From the NCBI RefSeq assembly GCF_013488225.1, contig NZ_CP041241.1:62001-126000 (forward strand): a stretch of 64,000 nucleotides of DNA, in the 5' to 3' direction. Source of the stretch: Sinorhizobium mexicanum. Its GTDB lineage: Bacteria > Pseudomonadota > Alphaproteobacteria > Rhizobiales > Rhizobiaceae. The notes under the pieces were generated by a model, which worked only from the letters and a program-made list of their open reading frames with translations, searched no databases and had not been told where the DNA came from. Of the stretch, positions 9,947 to 19,075 are shown in pieces. Positions within the stretch are counted from its first letter, which is position 1. Every line of letters begins with the position of its first letter. Made by a program: the position numbers and the translations under genes.

Positions 9947-10888
9947 ATGTTCCCGCCCGTCCCAAATCCCAGCACCGGACCTCAAAACCCGAAGTTCGGC
10001 GAAAACGACCTGATGCGACGCTCGGCGTCGAACGTGACGCCGCCCGCCGAGCGCCAGACCCAAGTGGCCAAGCTCATCGATGTCTCGAAGTGCATCGGCT
10101 GCAAGGCTTGCCAATCCGCCTGCATCGAGTGGAACGACACCCATCCCGAGATCGAGGAGAACAGGGGCGTGTTTGAAAACCCGCACGACCTGACGCCGGA
10201 CATGTTCACGCTGATGCGGTTCACCGAGTGGGAGAACCCGGAGACGAACAATCTCGAATGGCTGATCCGCAAGGACGGCTGCATGCATTGCGAGGATCCG
10301 GGCTGTCTCAAGGCGTGCCCCGCACCCGGCGCCATCGTGCAATATTCGAACGGCATCGTGGACTTCGTCCACGAGAACTGCATCGGCTGCGGTTATTGCA
10401 TCAAGGGGTGCCCGTTCAACATTCCGCGGATCTCGCAGGTCGATCACACGGCCTACAAATGCACGCTCTGCTCCGACCGCATCGCCGTCGGCCAGGGGCC
10501 GGCCTGCGCCAAGGCATGCCCGACCCAGGCGATCGTCTGGGGCACCAAGGAGGAGATGAAGAAGCATGCCGAAGGGCGCATCACCGACCTGAAGTCCCGC
10601 GGCTTTGCCAATGCCGGCCTATACGATCCGCCGGGCGTCGGCGGCACGCATGTCATGTATGTGCTGCACCATGCCGACAAGCCGGAGATTTACGCCGGTC
10701 TTCCCAACGACCCGAGGATCAGCCCGATCGTCGAGGCCTGGAAGGGGATCACCAAATATGCCGGCCTCGCCGTCATGGGCGTCGCCGCGGCCACCGGCTT
10801 CCTGCACTACATGGTCAACGGCCCGAACCGCGTTACCGAAGAGGACGAGGAGGCCGCTGAGCGGCTCACGGGAGATCGTTCCTCATGA
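9947..10888 (+). CDS. fdoH: Formate dehydrogenase beta subunit, iron-sulfur
   Basis: This 313-residue electron-transfer subunit passes electrons from FdoG to the cytochrome subunit. Four 4Fe-4S motifs are visible: [42 protein letters not shown] and [23 protein letters not shown]-terminal membrane helix ([20 protein letters not shown]) anchors it, as in E. coli FdnH/FdoH. The ATG at 9947 has GAGGAGG at 9932-9938, overlapping the fdoG stop. The stop overlaps the fdoI start as ATGA, implying translational coupling. Confidence 0.95.
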   Translation: MFPPVPNPSTGPQNPKFGENDLMRRSASNVTPPAERQTQVAKLIDVSKCIGCKACQSACIEWNDTHPEIEENRGVFENPHDLTPDMFTLMRFTEWENPETNNLEWLIRKDGCMHCEDPGCLKACPAPGAIVQYSNGIVDFVHENCIGCGYCIKGCPFNIPRISQVDHTAYKCTLCSDRIAVGQGPACAKACPTQAIVWGTKEEMKKHAEGRITDLKSRGFANAGLYDPPGVGGTHVMYVLHHADKPEIYAGLPNDPRISPIVEAWKGITKYAGLAVMGVAAATGFLHYMVNGPNRVTEEDEEAAERLTGDRSS

Positions 10889-11592
10889 GTACCACCACGG
10901 AAAATGACACCGGCAAGAGCAACAGCGTGCATGCCGGCAAGCCTGTCACGGTGGATCGTTACACCGGAGGCGCGCGGATCAATCACTGGATCACCGCCGG
11001 CAGCCTCGTGCTGCTCGCGCTTTCCGGCCTCTCCCTCTTCCACCCGCGGCTTTTCTTCCTCTCGGCGCTGTTCGGCGGGGGCCAACTGGTGCGCGCCATC
11101 CACCCGTGGATCGGCGTCGTGCTGTTCTTCAGCTTCCTCGGCCTGTTCCTGCGTTTCTGGAAGCTCAATCTCTGGAAACGCGAGGACGGCACCTGGCTTG
11201 CACGGGGGCGCGATGTGCTGACCGCGCACGACGAACGCCTGCCCGAGATCGGCAAGTACAATGCCGGGCAGAAGCTCGTCTTCTGGTCCATGTCGATCCT
11301 GATCATCGTTCTGATCGCGTCCGGTGTCGTCATATGGGATGAGTATTTCGCGGCTTTCACCACCATCGAGCAGAAGCGATGGGCCGTCCTCGTCCACTCG
11401 ATCGCCGCCATCCTCGCGATCAGCGTCTGGATCACCCATGTCTATGCAGCGATCTGGGTAAAGGGTACGATACGCGGGATGGTACGCGGCTCCGTGACCG
11501 GCGGCTGGGCTTGGCGGTACCACCGCAAATGGTTGCGCGAACTGGTCGCCAAGCCGCATGCGAAAGACGAAAAGACGACCGCAGCCGAATAG
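10885..11592 (+). CDS. fdoI: Formate dehydrogenase gamma subunit, cytochrome b556
   Basis: This 235-residue membrane protein carries two b hemes and delivers electrons to quinone. Four hydrophobic segments are seen, with His residues expected to ligate heme in [29 protein letters not shown] and [10 protein letters not shown]. It starts inside the fdoH stop (ATGA). It completes the membrane formate dehydrogenase; a palindromic repeat follows before fdhE. Confidence 0.95.
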   Translation: MSTTTENDTGKSNSVHAGKPVTVDRYTGGARINHWITAGSLVLLALSGLSLFHPRLFFLSALFGGGQLVRAIHPWIGVVLFFSFLGLFLRFWKLNLWKREDGTWLARGRDVLTAHDERLPEIGKYNAGQKLVFWSMSILIIVLIASGVVIWDEYFAAFTTIEQKRWAVLVHSIAAILAISVWITHVYAAIWVKGTIRGMVRGSVTGGWAWRYHRKWLRELVAKPHAKDEKTTAAE

Positions 11593-11593
11593 G

Positions 11594-11636
11594 GCGGGAT
11601 GAGGAAAGTGTGGGCGGTTTTCTGCCCGCATCCCGC
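11594..11636. repeat. Mosaic repeat, palindrome A
   Basis: Inverted arms GCGGGATG / CATCCCGC flank the usual GAGGAAA...GGTTTTCTGCC interior. It lies between fdoI and fdhE within the presumed operon, so it would be transcribed and could act as a hairpin protecting or attenuating the message. Confidence 0.7.
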
Positions 11637-11691
11637 TCGAAGCCAAGTTTCAGGGTTATCACGTGGCCCGTCGGGTTCGTGAGGGAGTGTG

Positions 11692-12606
11692 ATGAAACGC
11701 AAAGACGCAGCAGCGCCGGATCCCACCGCCATTGGAGATGTCTCGTCGCCGCCCTTTGCGTGCCTGCCCGATCCCGCTTCGCTTTTTTCCGCCCGATCAC
11801 TGCGTTTTCGTCAACTGGCCGAAGCGAGCGAGCTTGCGCCCTATCTCAACTTCTTAGCGGGCCTTTCGCTGGCTCAACATGATATCCAGGCCGGCCTCCC
11901 GCCTGCCGACGGCCCGGACGCCGCCGCGCTCACACGCGCCCGAGAGTTCGAGATGCCGCCGATCCATCGCCATGGGATGGAGGGCGAAGCGCTCAACACG
12001 ATATTCGACCGCCTGTTCGCAGCCGCTGACGCAATCGAGAAACCGGTGCCGGCCGCCGCCGCGCTGGCACGCGTCGCCGCCGCCGATCGGCAAGAGCGTC
12101 TTGTCATGGCCGATGCCGTTCTCTCCGGCGCGTTGCCCCCGGACGCGATTGCGGAACACATTTTCGTCTGGGCGGGGCTTCAGGTGCATTTCGCCCGCCT
12201 CGCGTCGCTTCTCGACGCCAAGAAACTGACGCCCGTCGCCGACGGCGTTTGCCCGTCATGCGGCGGCAAGCCGGTATCGTCCATGGTCGTCGGCTGGCCG
12301 GGTTCGCACGGCGCGCGGTTCTGCTCCTGCTCGCTGTGCTGCACCTACTGGCACTATGTCCGGATCAAGTGCTTGCTTTGCGGCTCCACCAAAGGAATCT
12401 CCTATCGCGAGATCGAGAACCAGGGCGGGACCGTCAAGGCCGAGACCTGCGATGAATGCCATGGCTGGACGAAGATTTTCTACCAGAACAAGGAGCCGGC
12501 CGCAGAACCGGTTGCCGACGACGTTGCAAGCCTCGGCCTCGATCTCCTGATGCGCGATGGGCCCTACCACCGGGGCGGATTTGCGCCGCTTCTGGCCGGT
12601 TTCTGA
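11692..12606 (+). CDS. fdhE: Formate dehydrogenase accessory protein FdhE
   Basis: FdhE is a cytoplasmic rubredoxin-like chaperone needed for activity of respiratory formate dehydrogenases. The 304-residue protein has the expected C-terminal cysteine pairs for metal binding: [29 protein letters not shown] and CDECHGW. The ATG at 11692 follows GAGGGAG; an in-frame GTG one codon earlier is too close to that site. It sits between fdoI and selA in the same direction. Confidence 0.94.
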   Translation: MKRKDAAAPDPTAIGDVSSPPFACLPDPASLFSARSLRFRQLAEASELAPYLNFLAGLSLAQHDIQAGLPPADGPDAAALTRAREFEMPPIHRHGMEGEALNTIFDRLFAAADAIEKPVPAAAALARVAAADRQERLVMADAVLSGALPPDAIAEHIFVWAGLQVHFARLASLLDAKKLTPVADGVCPSCGGKPVSSMVVGWPGSHGARFCSCSLCCTYWHYVRIKCLLCGSTKGISYREIENQGGTVKAETCDECHGWTKIFYQNKEPAAEPVADDVASLGLDLLMRDGPYHRGGFAPLLAGF

Positions 12607-12625
12607 TGCACCGGGGAGGAATGTA

Positions 12626-14038
12626 ATGGATGCCAATGTCAGGCTGCGTGACATCCCGTCGGTGGACGAGCTCCTGAGATCGGCCATCCTCGTCGAGGCG
12701 GTCGAATGCTTCGGCCGACCGGCCGTTACCGAGGCCCTGCGGAAAGTCCTGGCCACGACCCGGGACGATGTGCGCAAAGGTGGAGAGCTTCCCCCTGCGG
12801 ACGCTATCATCACGAAAGCCGTCGCCGCGCTCGAGGAGAACGATCGATCGACGCTCCGCCCCCTGTTCAACCTGACGGGAACGGTGCTCCACACCAATCT
12901 CGGACGGGCGCTACTGGCCGAGGCGGCGATCGATGCCGCGACGGCGGCGATGCGCGAGGCGGTGGCGCTCGAGTTCGACCTTGCGAGCGGTAAACGCGGC
13001 GAACGAGACGATCACCTGCGGGCGCTCATCTGCGAGCTGACCGGCGCGGAGGATGCGACCATCGTCAACAACAACGCGGCGGCCGTGCTTCTGGTGCTGA
13101 ACAGTCTCGCGGCCGGCAGGGAGGCGATCGTCTCGCGCGGCGAGCTGATCGAGATCGGCGGTGCGTTCCGCATGCCGGACATCATGTTGCGCTCCGGCGT
13201 CCGCCTCGTCGAGGTGGGCACCACGAACCGCACCCACGCGAGGGACTATCGCGACGCCATCGGTCCCGAAACGGGCCTGCTCATGAAGGTCCACACCTCC
13301 AATTATCGCATCGAAGGCTTTACCAAGGAGGTCGGGGCGCGGGAGCTTGCGTGCATTGCGCACGAGCGCGGTCTGCCGCTCGTCAACGACCTTGGTTCGG
13401 GGACGCTTGCCGATCTCGAGCGTTTCGGACTTGCCCATGAACCGACAGTTAGCGAAGCGGTGTCCGACGGCGCCGATATCGTCACCTTCTCTGGCGACAA
13501 GCTGCTTGGCGGACCGCAAGCCGGCTTCATTGTCGGCCGCACAGCCTTCATCGAAAAGATCAACAGCAACCCGATGAAACGCGCGCTGCGGGTGGACAAG
13601 ATCCGCCTGGCGGCGCTGGAAGCGACGCTCAGGCTCTATCGCGACCCGGATCGCCTGAGCGAGCGTCTTCCGACGATGCGACTGCTTTCCCGTCCGAAGA
13701 CGGACATCGGCGATCAGGCGGCGCGGCTGGCATCTGTGGTCGAGCATGCGTTGAAGAGCGCATGCCGCGTTTCCGTCGTAGATTGCGAAAGCCAGATCGG
13801 TTCCGGCGCCCTGCCGCTCTCCACGGTGCCAAGCGCAGGGCTCGCCTTGACGCCGCATTCGGGCAGCGGGCGCACGCTCGCCGACCTGGCCGCGGCCATG
13901 AGGTGTCTGCCGATGCCGGTCATCGGCCGCATCGAGCGCGGGTCGCTCATCCTCGATTTGCGCTGCCTCGAGGACGAGGACGGTTTCGTCGCCAATCTCG
14001 CCCATCTCGATCCGCCGGGAGAAGGACCGTCGTCGTGA
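12626..14038 (+). CDS. selA: L-seryl-tRNA(Sec) selenium transferase
   Basis: SelA converts seryl-tRNA(Sec) to selenocysteyl-tRNA(Sec) with PLP and selenophosphate. The 470-residue protein has the PLP lysine in [12 protein letters not shown] (Lys292; E. coli Lys295) plus [17 protein letters not shown] near the N-terminus and [12 protein letters not shown] before the lysine. The ATG at 12626 has GGGGAGGA at 12613-12620; the ATG at 12621 stops at once. The upstream in-frame extension overlaps fdhE and is not expected to be used. The stop overlaps the next gene's GTG. Confidence 0.96.
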   Translation: MDANVRLRDIPSVDELLRSAILVEAVECFGRPAVTEALRKVLATTRDDVRKGGELPPADAIITKAVAALEENDRSTLRPLFNLTGTVLHTNLGRALLAEAAIDAATAAMREAVALEFDLASGKRGERDDHLRALICELTGAEDATIVNNNAAAVLLVLNSLAAGREAIVSRGELIEIGGAFRMPDIMLRSGVRLVEVGTTNRTHARDYRDAIGPETGLLMKVHTSNYRIEGFTKEVGARELACIAHERGLPLVNDLGSGTLADLERFGLAHEPTVSEAVSDGADIVTFSGDKLLGGPQAGFIVGRTAFIEKINSNPMKRALRVDKIRLAALEATLRLYRDPDRLSERLPTMRLLSRPKTDIGDQAARLASVVEHALKSACRVSVVDCESQIGSGALPLSTVPSAGLALTPHSGSGRTLADLAAAMRCLPMPVIGRIERGSLILDLRCLEDEDGFVANLAHLDPPGEGPSS

Positions 14039-14862
14039 GTCTTTTCAGCCGCTTTCTGCGAAGAACGACCGTGAGCGATACCTCCGACGACGCACCGATG
14101 GAGAAGGCGCTCGCCGCTGCCCGTAGCGGCGACTACGAGACTGCACTTGCGATCTGGATGCCCTTGGCGCGGGTGGGAAACCCGCGGGCGCAGAACAATA
14201 TCGGCGCATGTTTTGCCGGCGGACTGGGCGTTGCCCGCGATGCCGAGCTTGCCTATCGCTGGCTCAGTCTCGCCGCCGAGGCCGGCGATCCGGTCGGTGA
14301 GCGCAACCTCGCCTCGCTGCTCTTCAAGGGCGAGGGGTCCGCACCCGATTATCAAAGGGCGGCGGCGCTCTACCGCAAGGCAGCCGAACAGGATGACGCC
14401 GAGGCTCAGGACATGCTGAGCTGGATGCTTCTGGAGGGCGAGTTGGTAGAGCCCGACTTTGCGGAAGCGCACCGCTGGGCGCTCGCTGCCGCGAAGAACG
14501 GTTCCGCAGCGTCGATGACGCGGCTAGGCATGCTCTATCACAATGCCATCGGCGTCGCGCGCGATCCGATCGAGGCGGTCTACTGGTGGGGGCTTGGCGC
14601 GCGCGCCGGCGACGCCGACGGGCAGGCGATGCTTGGCGCGGCCTATCATCTGGGACGCGGCATCACCCGCGATCCCGTCGAAGCCTTCGCCTGGCTCTTG
14701 AGGGCGCGTGAAGCTGGCAGCGCGCTGGCGACGCCATTTTTCGACGTCGTGCGTGACGGGCTCAACGCGGAGGAACTGACGGAGGCCGAACGCCGCGCTG
14801 CGATGCCGCTGTCCGAGACGGCGGATCCATCCCAGCCGGCCAGCGAGAGGAAAGAAACGTGA
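14035..14862 (+). CDS. Sel1/TPR-repeat protein in the selenocysteine operon
   Basis: This 275-residue protein consists largely of about five Sel1-like repeats of 36 residues (for example [59 protein letters not shown]). They form an alpha-solenoid for protein-protein contacts. No signal peptide is evident. The GTG start at 14035 overlaps the selA stop (GTGA), and its own stop overlaps the selB GTG in the same way, so all three are translationally coupled. I know of a similar gene between selA and selB in S. meliloti, but its role is not established. A scaffold or chaperone for the Sec machinery or for formate dehydrogenase assembly is inference. Confidence 0.85.
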   Translation: MSLFSRFLRRTTVSDTSDDAPMEKALAAARSGDYETALAIWMPLARVGNPRAQNNIGACFAGGLGVARDAELAYRWLSLAAEAGDPVGERNLASLLFKGEGSAPDYQRAAALYRKAAEQDDAEAQDMLSWMLLEGELVEPDFAEAHRWALAAAKNGSAASMTRLGMLYHNAIGVARDPIEAVYWWGLGARAGDADGQAMLGAAYHLGRGITRDPVEAFAWLLRAREAGSALATPFFDVVRDGLNAEELTEAERRAAMPLSETADPSQPASERKET

Positions 14863-16943
14863 TCGTCGGCACCGCCGGTCATATCGACCATGGCAAGACG
14901 TCGCTGATCGGCGCGCTGACCGGTGTCGACACCGACCGGCTGAAGGAGGAAAAGGACCGCGGCATTTCGATCGACCTCGGCTTTGCCTACATGCCGGTCG
15001 AGGGCGCGGAGACGCTCGGCTTTGTCGACGTCCCCGGCCACGAGAAATTCATCCACACCATGCTGGCCGGCGCCGGCGGCATCGACTTCGTGCTCCTGGT
15101 GGTCGCAGCCGACGATGGCGTAATGCCGCAGACCCGCGAACATCTGGCGATCGTCGATCTTCTCGGCATCGAACACGGCATCGTCGCCATCACCAAGGCC
15201 GATCTCGTGGCGGAAGAGCGCCTTCAAGAAGTCGAACGGCAGATGCGGGATGCGCTTGCCGGCACGGCGCTTGCCGATATTTCGATGATCCCGGTTTCGG
15301 CGCTGTCGGGCAGGGGCGTGGCGCCGCTTCTTGACGAAATAGTCGGTGCGGCACGTCGCTTCGCGCGACGGCAGGCAACCGGGCGCTTCCGGCTGGCCGT
15401 CGATCGCTCCTTCACCATCCAAGGCGTCGGCACGGTCGTCACCGGAACCGTGCTTTCAGGACAAGTGTCGGTGGAGGACCATGTCACCGTCAGCCCCTCC
15501 GGCCTTAACGCCCGGGTGCGATCGATCCATGCGCAGAACAGGCCAAGCGAAACCGGCCGCGCCGGCGATCGCTGCGCGCTCAATCTAGCCGGTCCTGGCA
15601 TCACGAAAACGGCGGTCGGTCGCGGCGACATGGTCTGCGACCAGCATCTGCACGCGCCGACGAGCCGGATCGACGCGACGCTGCGTGTGCTCGGCTCTGA
15701 ACCGAAGCCGATCGGTCATTGGTTCCCGGTGCGGCTTCATTATGCCTCGGCGGAAGTCGGGGCCCGGATCGTCCTTTTGGCCGAAGAGCCGGTCGCGCCC
15801 GGAGCGTGCACGCTGGTCCAGCTGGTGCTGGAGCGGCCGATCGCGGCCGCGGCCGGCGACCGCTACGTTGTTCGCGACACCTCCGCCCGGCGCACGATCG
15901 GCGGTGGTCGGTTCCTGGATCTGCGCGCGCCGGCACGCAAGCGCCGTACCCCGGAACGGATGGCGCAACTCGAGGGCCACGCCCTGACCGGGCCGAAGCA
16001 GGCGATCGAGGCGCTGCTTGCCGCGCCGCCGTTTTATCTCGACCTCGGCGCCTTCGCCCGCGACCGGGCGATTGCAGCAACGGACCTGCCCGCGCTGACG
16101 CAAGCGCTAGGCGTCGTGCAACTGCCGCTCGAGGCGACGACGCTCGCCATGTCTCAGGCGAGTTGGGATAAATTCCGCAACGATATCCTTGCCCGGCTCA
16201 AGACCTTCCATGCCGACAATCCGGACCTCTTGGGCATGGGTGTCGAGCGGTTGCGCACGCAGGCGGAACTTCGTTTGCCGGTGCCGGCCTTTCGGGCCGC
16301 CCTGCAGGCCCTTGCGCGACCGGGAGAGATCGGGCTCGACGGAGCCTGCGTCCGGCTTGCTGATCATCGGGTGACAATGACCTTGGCCGACGAACGGCTT
16401 TGGCACGATATCGCGCCGCTGCTCGATGGAACCGAGCGGTTCCGCCCGCCACGCGTGCGCGATATCGCCGGATTGCTGGCGGTACCGGAGGCGCAGGTGC
16501 GCCGGCTCATGAAGCTTGGCAGCCGCATGGGCAAGGTGCACGAGGTGGCGCACGATCATTTCTTCCTGCGCGAAGTGGTGGCGGAGATGGTCGCGGTGAT
16601 CGCGGAGATCAGTTCGGCCGCCGACAAGGGCTGGTTTACGGCGATGCAGCTTCGCGATCGCCTCGAAAACGGCCGCAAGGTCGCGATCCAGATCCTCGAC
16701 TTCTTCGACCGTCACAGCGTCACGCTCAGGCGCGGCGACATGCGCCGTCTCAATCGCAACCGACTGGACCTTTTCGGCAATTTGTCGAATGGTGTCAGTG
16801 ACAAGGCGGGTGTTTCAGGAGGAGATTCGTCCCCGGTGGGGCGTCCGGACTTCAAATCCGGGAGGGGTCGAGAGACGGCCTTTGGTGGGTTCGACTCCCA
16901 CTCTCTTCCGCCATCATCCGGCTCGGCGGGAAGCTCCCGCTGA
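14859..16943 (+). CDS. selB: Selenocysteine-specific elongation factor SelB
   Basis: SelB delivers Sec-tRNA(Sec) to UGA codons with a SECIS hairpin. The N-terminal GTPase shows [10 protein letters not shown] (G1), DVPGHEKF (G3) and ITKAD (G4). EF-Tu-like domains 2 and 3 follow to about residue 340, then the C-terminal winged helices that bind SECIS, ending around [11 protein letters not shown] (about residue 645). The start is GTG, overlapping the previous stop. Oddly, the frame stays open to 16943, giving 694 residues (E. coli 614). The last 41 or so residues are encoded by the tRNA-Sec gene and have no SelB-like character. They may be translated or may mark a lost stop codon. Confidence 0.93.
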   Translation: MIVGTAGHIDHGKTSLIGALTGVDTDRLKEEKDRGISIDLGFAYMPVEGAETLGFVDVPGHEKFIHTMLAGAGGIDFVLLVVAADDGVMPQTREHLAIVDLLGIEHGIVAITKADLVAEERLQEVERQMRDALAGTALADISMIPVSALSGRGVAPLLDEIVGAARRFARRQATGRFRLAVDRSFTIQGVGTVVTGTVLSGQVSVEDHVTVSPSGLNARVRSIHAQNRPSETGRAGDRCALNLAGPGITKTAVGRGDMVCDQHLHAPTSRIDATLRVLGSEPKPIGHWFPVRLHYASAEVGARIVLLAEEPVAPGACTLVQLVLERPIAAAAGDRYVVRDTSARRTIGGGRFLDLRAPARKRRTPERMAQLEGHALTGPKQAIEALLAAPPFYLDLGAFARDRAIAATDLPALTQALGVVQLPLEATTLAMSQASWDKFRNDILARLKTFHADNPDLLGMGVERLRTQAELRLPVPAFRAALQALARPGEIGLDGACVRLADHRVTMTLADERLWHDIAPLLDGTERFRPPRVRDIAGLLAVPEAQVRRLMKLGSRMGKVHEVAHDHFFLREVVAEMVAVIAEISSAADKGWFTAMQLRDRLENGRKVAIQILDFFDRHSVTLRRGDMRRLNRNRLDLFGNLSNGVSDKAGVSGGDSSPVGRPDFKSGRGRETAFGGFDSHSLPPSSGSAGSSR
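16818..16913 (+). tRNA. selC: tRNA-Sec (anticodon UCA)
   Basis: A 96-base gene with encoded CCA at 16911-16913. The eight-base-pair acceptor stem GGAGGAGA (16818-16825) / TCTCTTCC (16902-16909) is the hallmark of bacterial tRNA-Sec. The anticodon arm CCGGACTTCAAATCCGG holds UCA, a long variable arm follows, and the T loop is GGTTCGACTCC. It lies wholly inside the open selB frame. Confidence 0.96.
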
Positions 16944-16982
16944 CTACTGCATGATCCTTTAGATGAAACATACAGCAGTCAG
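16926..16982 (+). terminator. Hairpins after tRNA-Sec, possible terminator
   Basis: GCGGGA-AGC-TCCCGC (16926-16940) forms a six-pair hairpin. Directly after it, CTGACT/CTG/ATG pairs with CAT/CAG/AGTCAG (16940-16982) in a longer imperfect hairpin that resembles the first half of repeat family C. There is no T run, so intrinsic termination is uncertain. Confidence 0.35.
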
Positions 16983-17011
16983 ACGACGCTTGGCGTTCGT
17001 TCGACGACCGA

Positions 17012-18199
17012 TCATGTCGGCGGCGCGCCGAGCGCGTGAAGGATGCCGCGCAGTTCCGCAAGACCGCGCAGACGGCCGATCGCCGGATAGCCCGGCGTGA
17101 CGGTCTTCTGCAGATCGTCGAGCATCCGGTGGCCATGGTCCGAGCGGAACACGATGGTGTCTTCCGCTTCCCGGCGCTTGTCTTCGGCAACGAGCTCCTT
17201 CAGGACATCGACCATCGAGACGTCGCCTTCGAGGTGCGCGCTTTCATGGAAGCTGCGGCCGTCGCCTTCGCGGGTGGTGGCGCGAAGATGGGCGAAATGG
17301 ATGCGCGAGGCAAAACGCCGGGCGATCTTCGGCAGGTCGTTGTCGGCCCTGACGCCGAGGCTTCCGGTGCAGTAGCACATGCCGTTCGCTTCCGAGGGCA
17401 CGGCGTCGAACAGCGCGGCGTAATCGGCTTCGGTCGAGGCGATGCGCGGCAGGCCGAAGAGCGGACGGGGCGGATCGTCCGGATGAAGCGTAAGCTTGAC
17501 GCCGCGCGCTTCCGCCGCCGGCGTCACGGCCTCAAGAAATTCGATCAGATGCTGGCGCAGGCGCGCCGCGTCGATCTCCCGGTAGGCTGCAAGCCGCTCG
17601 CGGAAGGCGGGGATCGTCAGCGGTTCGGTGGTTGAGCCGGGGAGCGCGGACGTGATGATGCGGGTGATCTCGGCGATCTCCTCTTCCGGCATCGAGCGGA
17701 AGACCGCCTCTGCCCGCTCGCGGTCCTCCTGCGAGTATTCGCTCTCGGCGCTGGGTCGTTTCAGGACGAAAAGTTCGAAGGCCGCGAAGCGCTCGTGATC
17801 GAAGCGCATCGCGGTCGCGCCCGTCGGCGTGATGAAGTCGAGCTCGGTGCGGGTCCAGTCAACGACCGGCATGAAGTTGTAGCAGATGATCTTGATGCCG
17901 CAGGCGGCGACAGCCTCGAGACTGGCAATCCAGGCCTCGATCTCGGCCTTTGCCTTACCGCCCTTGCGCTTGACCAGATCGGGAATCGGTATGCTCTCGA
18001 CGACTGACCACTTGAGCGGCGTACGGCCGGGAGGCGTGGTCTCGATGAGCGACTGGCGCTCGCGCACCGCCTTTTCGGTCCAGGCCTCGCCGATCGGCAC
18101 CTGATGCAGCGCCGAGACGACATTGGTCGCGCCCGCCTGACGCACATCGTCCAACGTGACCGGCGCATCCGGCCCAAACCATCTCCAGCCTTGCCGCAT
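17012..18199 (-). CDS. uxuA: D-mannonate dehydratase
   Basis: UxuA dehydrates D-mannonate to 2-keto-3-deoxygluconate in glucuronate catabolism. The 395-residue protein has the family length and motifs: WRWFGPDAPVTLDDVRQAG at the start, the metal-binding region KLTLHPDDPPRPLFGLPRI, NGMCYCTGSLG, and RIHFAHLRATTREGDG with SFHESAHLEGD. The ATG at 18199 has AGGAGGA upstream. The GntR gene lies upstream on the same strand. uxaC and uxuB nearby complete the route from glucuronate to 2-keto-3-deoxygluconate. No KdgK or KDG aldolase is next to it. Confidence 0.95.
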   Translation of the reverse strand: MRQGWRWFGPDAPVTLDDVRQAGATNVVSALHQVPIGEAWTEKAVRERQSLIETTPPGRTPLKWSVVESIPIPDLVKRKGGKAKAEIEAWIASLEAVAACGIKIICYNFMPVVDWTRTELDFITPTGATAMRFDHERFAAFELFVLKRPSAESEYSQEDRERAEAVFRSMPEEEIAEITRIITSALPGSTTEPLTIPAFRERLAAYREIDAARLRQHLIEFLEAVTPAAEARGVKLTLHPDDPPRPLFGLPRIASTEADYAALFDAVPSEANGMCYCTGSLGVRADNDLPKIARRFASRIHFAHLRATTREGDGRSFHESAHLEGDVSMVDVLKELVAEDKRREAEDTIVFRSDHGHRMLDDLQKTVTPGYPAIGRLRGLAELRGILHALGAPPT

Positions 18200-18259
18200 A
18201 TTGGTGTTCCTCCTGTCAGTCTTGAATCTTTTGGTGGGGTCGTCCGGGGCAGCCGGTGT

Positions 18260-18997
18260 TCAGCTGAAATAGCCCGGATAGAGAAGCCGCAGTTCGTCAA
18301 TGTCGGGAATGACGGCGCTCAGGTGATGCATCATCGCGCCGCGCGCACGGTCCGTATCGTGGGCCGCGATGGCGTCGCGGATGGTCGTATGCTCCTCGAT
18401 GACACTGTCCATGCGGCCGAGCACTGGCAGCGTCAGACGGCGCGCGCGGTCGATCTGCAGCTTTACCGTCTTCAGGATGTTCCAGATGCCCGGATAGCCG
18501 GCGACTGCCGAGATTGCCTCATGGAAGGCCTCGTCCTGTTCATGGAACTGCGATGGCTCGTTGAGCGTTGCGTGGACGCGCTGGCGGGCGATGATCGCAT
18601 CGAGCCTAGCGATATCGTCGGCGGTGGCGATCTCGGCGGCGTGTTCGACCGTCGTGCGCTCCAGCGATTTGCGGATGACGACGGCTTCGGGAATGGCGGA
18701 GATCGGAATGCGCGACACGAAGGTTCCCGATTGCGGAAAGATTTCGACGAGCCCGGCTTCGGCCAGCCTTAAAAGCGCCTCGCGCACCGGCGTGCGGCTG
18801 ACGCCGAATTCCTCGGAAATGCGCTTCTCCTGCAGCGCGACGCCCGGCTTCATCTGCAGCGAAAGGATCGCGGCATGGAGCTGCTCATAGATCGCCGACG
18901 CCGACGTCACCCGGCGAATCCTGGCGCCGCCTGACACCGCGAAAGTCGGCGAGGACACATCCGGGCGTTGGCGTTTCGACATGGAGGCGAATTCCAT
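18260..18997 (-). CDS. GntR family (FadR/FCD) regulator, probable hexuronate repressor
   Basis: This 245-residue protein has a winged helix at about 30-95 (QEKRISEEFGVSRTPVREALLRLAEAGLVEIFPQSGTFVS) and an all-helical FCD ligand domain at about 110-235 with the metal-binding Asp/His pattern (EQDEAFHEAISAVAGYP, EEHTTIRDAIAAHD, MMHHLSAVI). It lies between uxuA and uxaC, so it is probably the UxuR/ExuR-like repressor that responds to a hexuronate intermediate. No strong ribosome site marks the start; ATG 18982 is a possible alternative. Confidence 0.88.
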   Translation of the reverse strand: MEFASMSKRQRPDVSSPTFAVSGGARIRRVTSASAIYEQLHAAILSLQMKPGVALQEKRISEEFGVSRTPVREALLRLAEAGLVEIFPQSGTFVSRIPISAIPEAVVIRKSLERTTVEHAAEIATADDIARLDAIIARQRVHATLNEPSQFHEQDEAFHEAISAVAGYPGIWNILKTVKLQIDRARRLTLPVLGRMDSVIEEHTTIRDAIAAHDTDRARGAMMHHLSAVIPDIDELRLLYPGYFS

Positions 18998-19000
18998 CTG

Positions 19001-19030
19001 TTGACTCGGTTTTGGATACTAGTATATCAA
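19001..19030 (+). promoter_or_regulatory. uxaC promoter with overlapping palindromic operator
   Basis: TTGACT at 19001-19006 and TATATC at 19023-19028 with a 16-base spacer form a sigma-70-like promoter between the divergent GntR gene and uxaC. A perfect ten-base palindrome ATACTAGTAT (19016-19025), with outer TTG...CAA, covers the -10 element, fitting repression by the adjacent GntR protein. Confidence 0.5.
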
Positions 19031-19075
19031 TTCATTCAGGTTGCCAATATGGATGAGGGAAGGGAGGCCCCGGAA

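Noticed and set aside
7090..9975. Very long open frame (961 codons) on the minus strand opposite fdoG
   Set aside because: It is the mirror of a GC-rich real gene. The plus strand encodes recognisable formate dehydrogenase throughout, whereas the minus product is Arg/His/Val-rich without any family motif.
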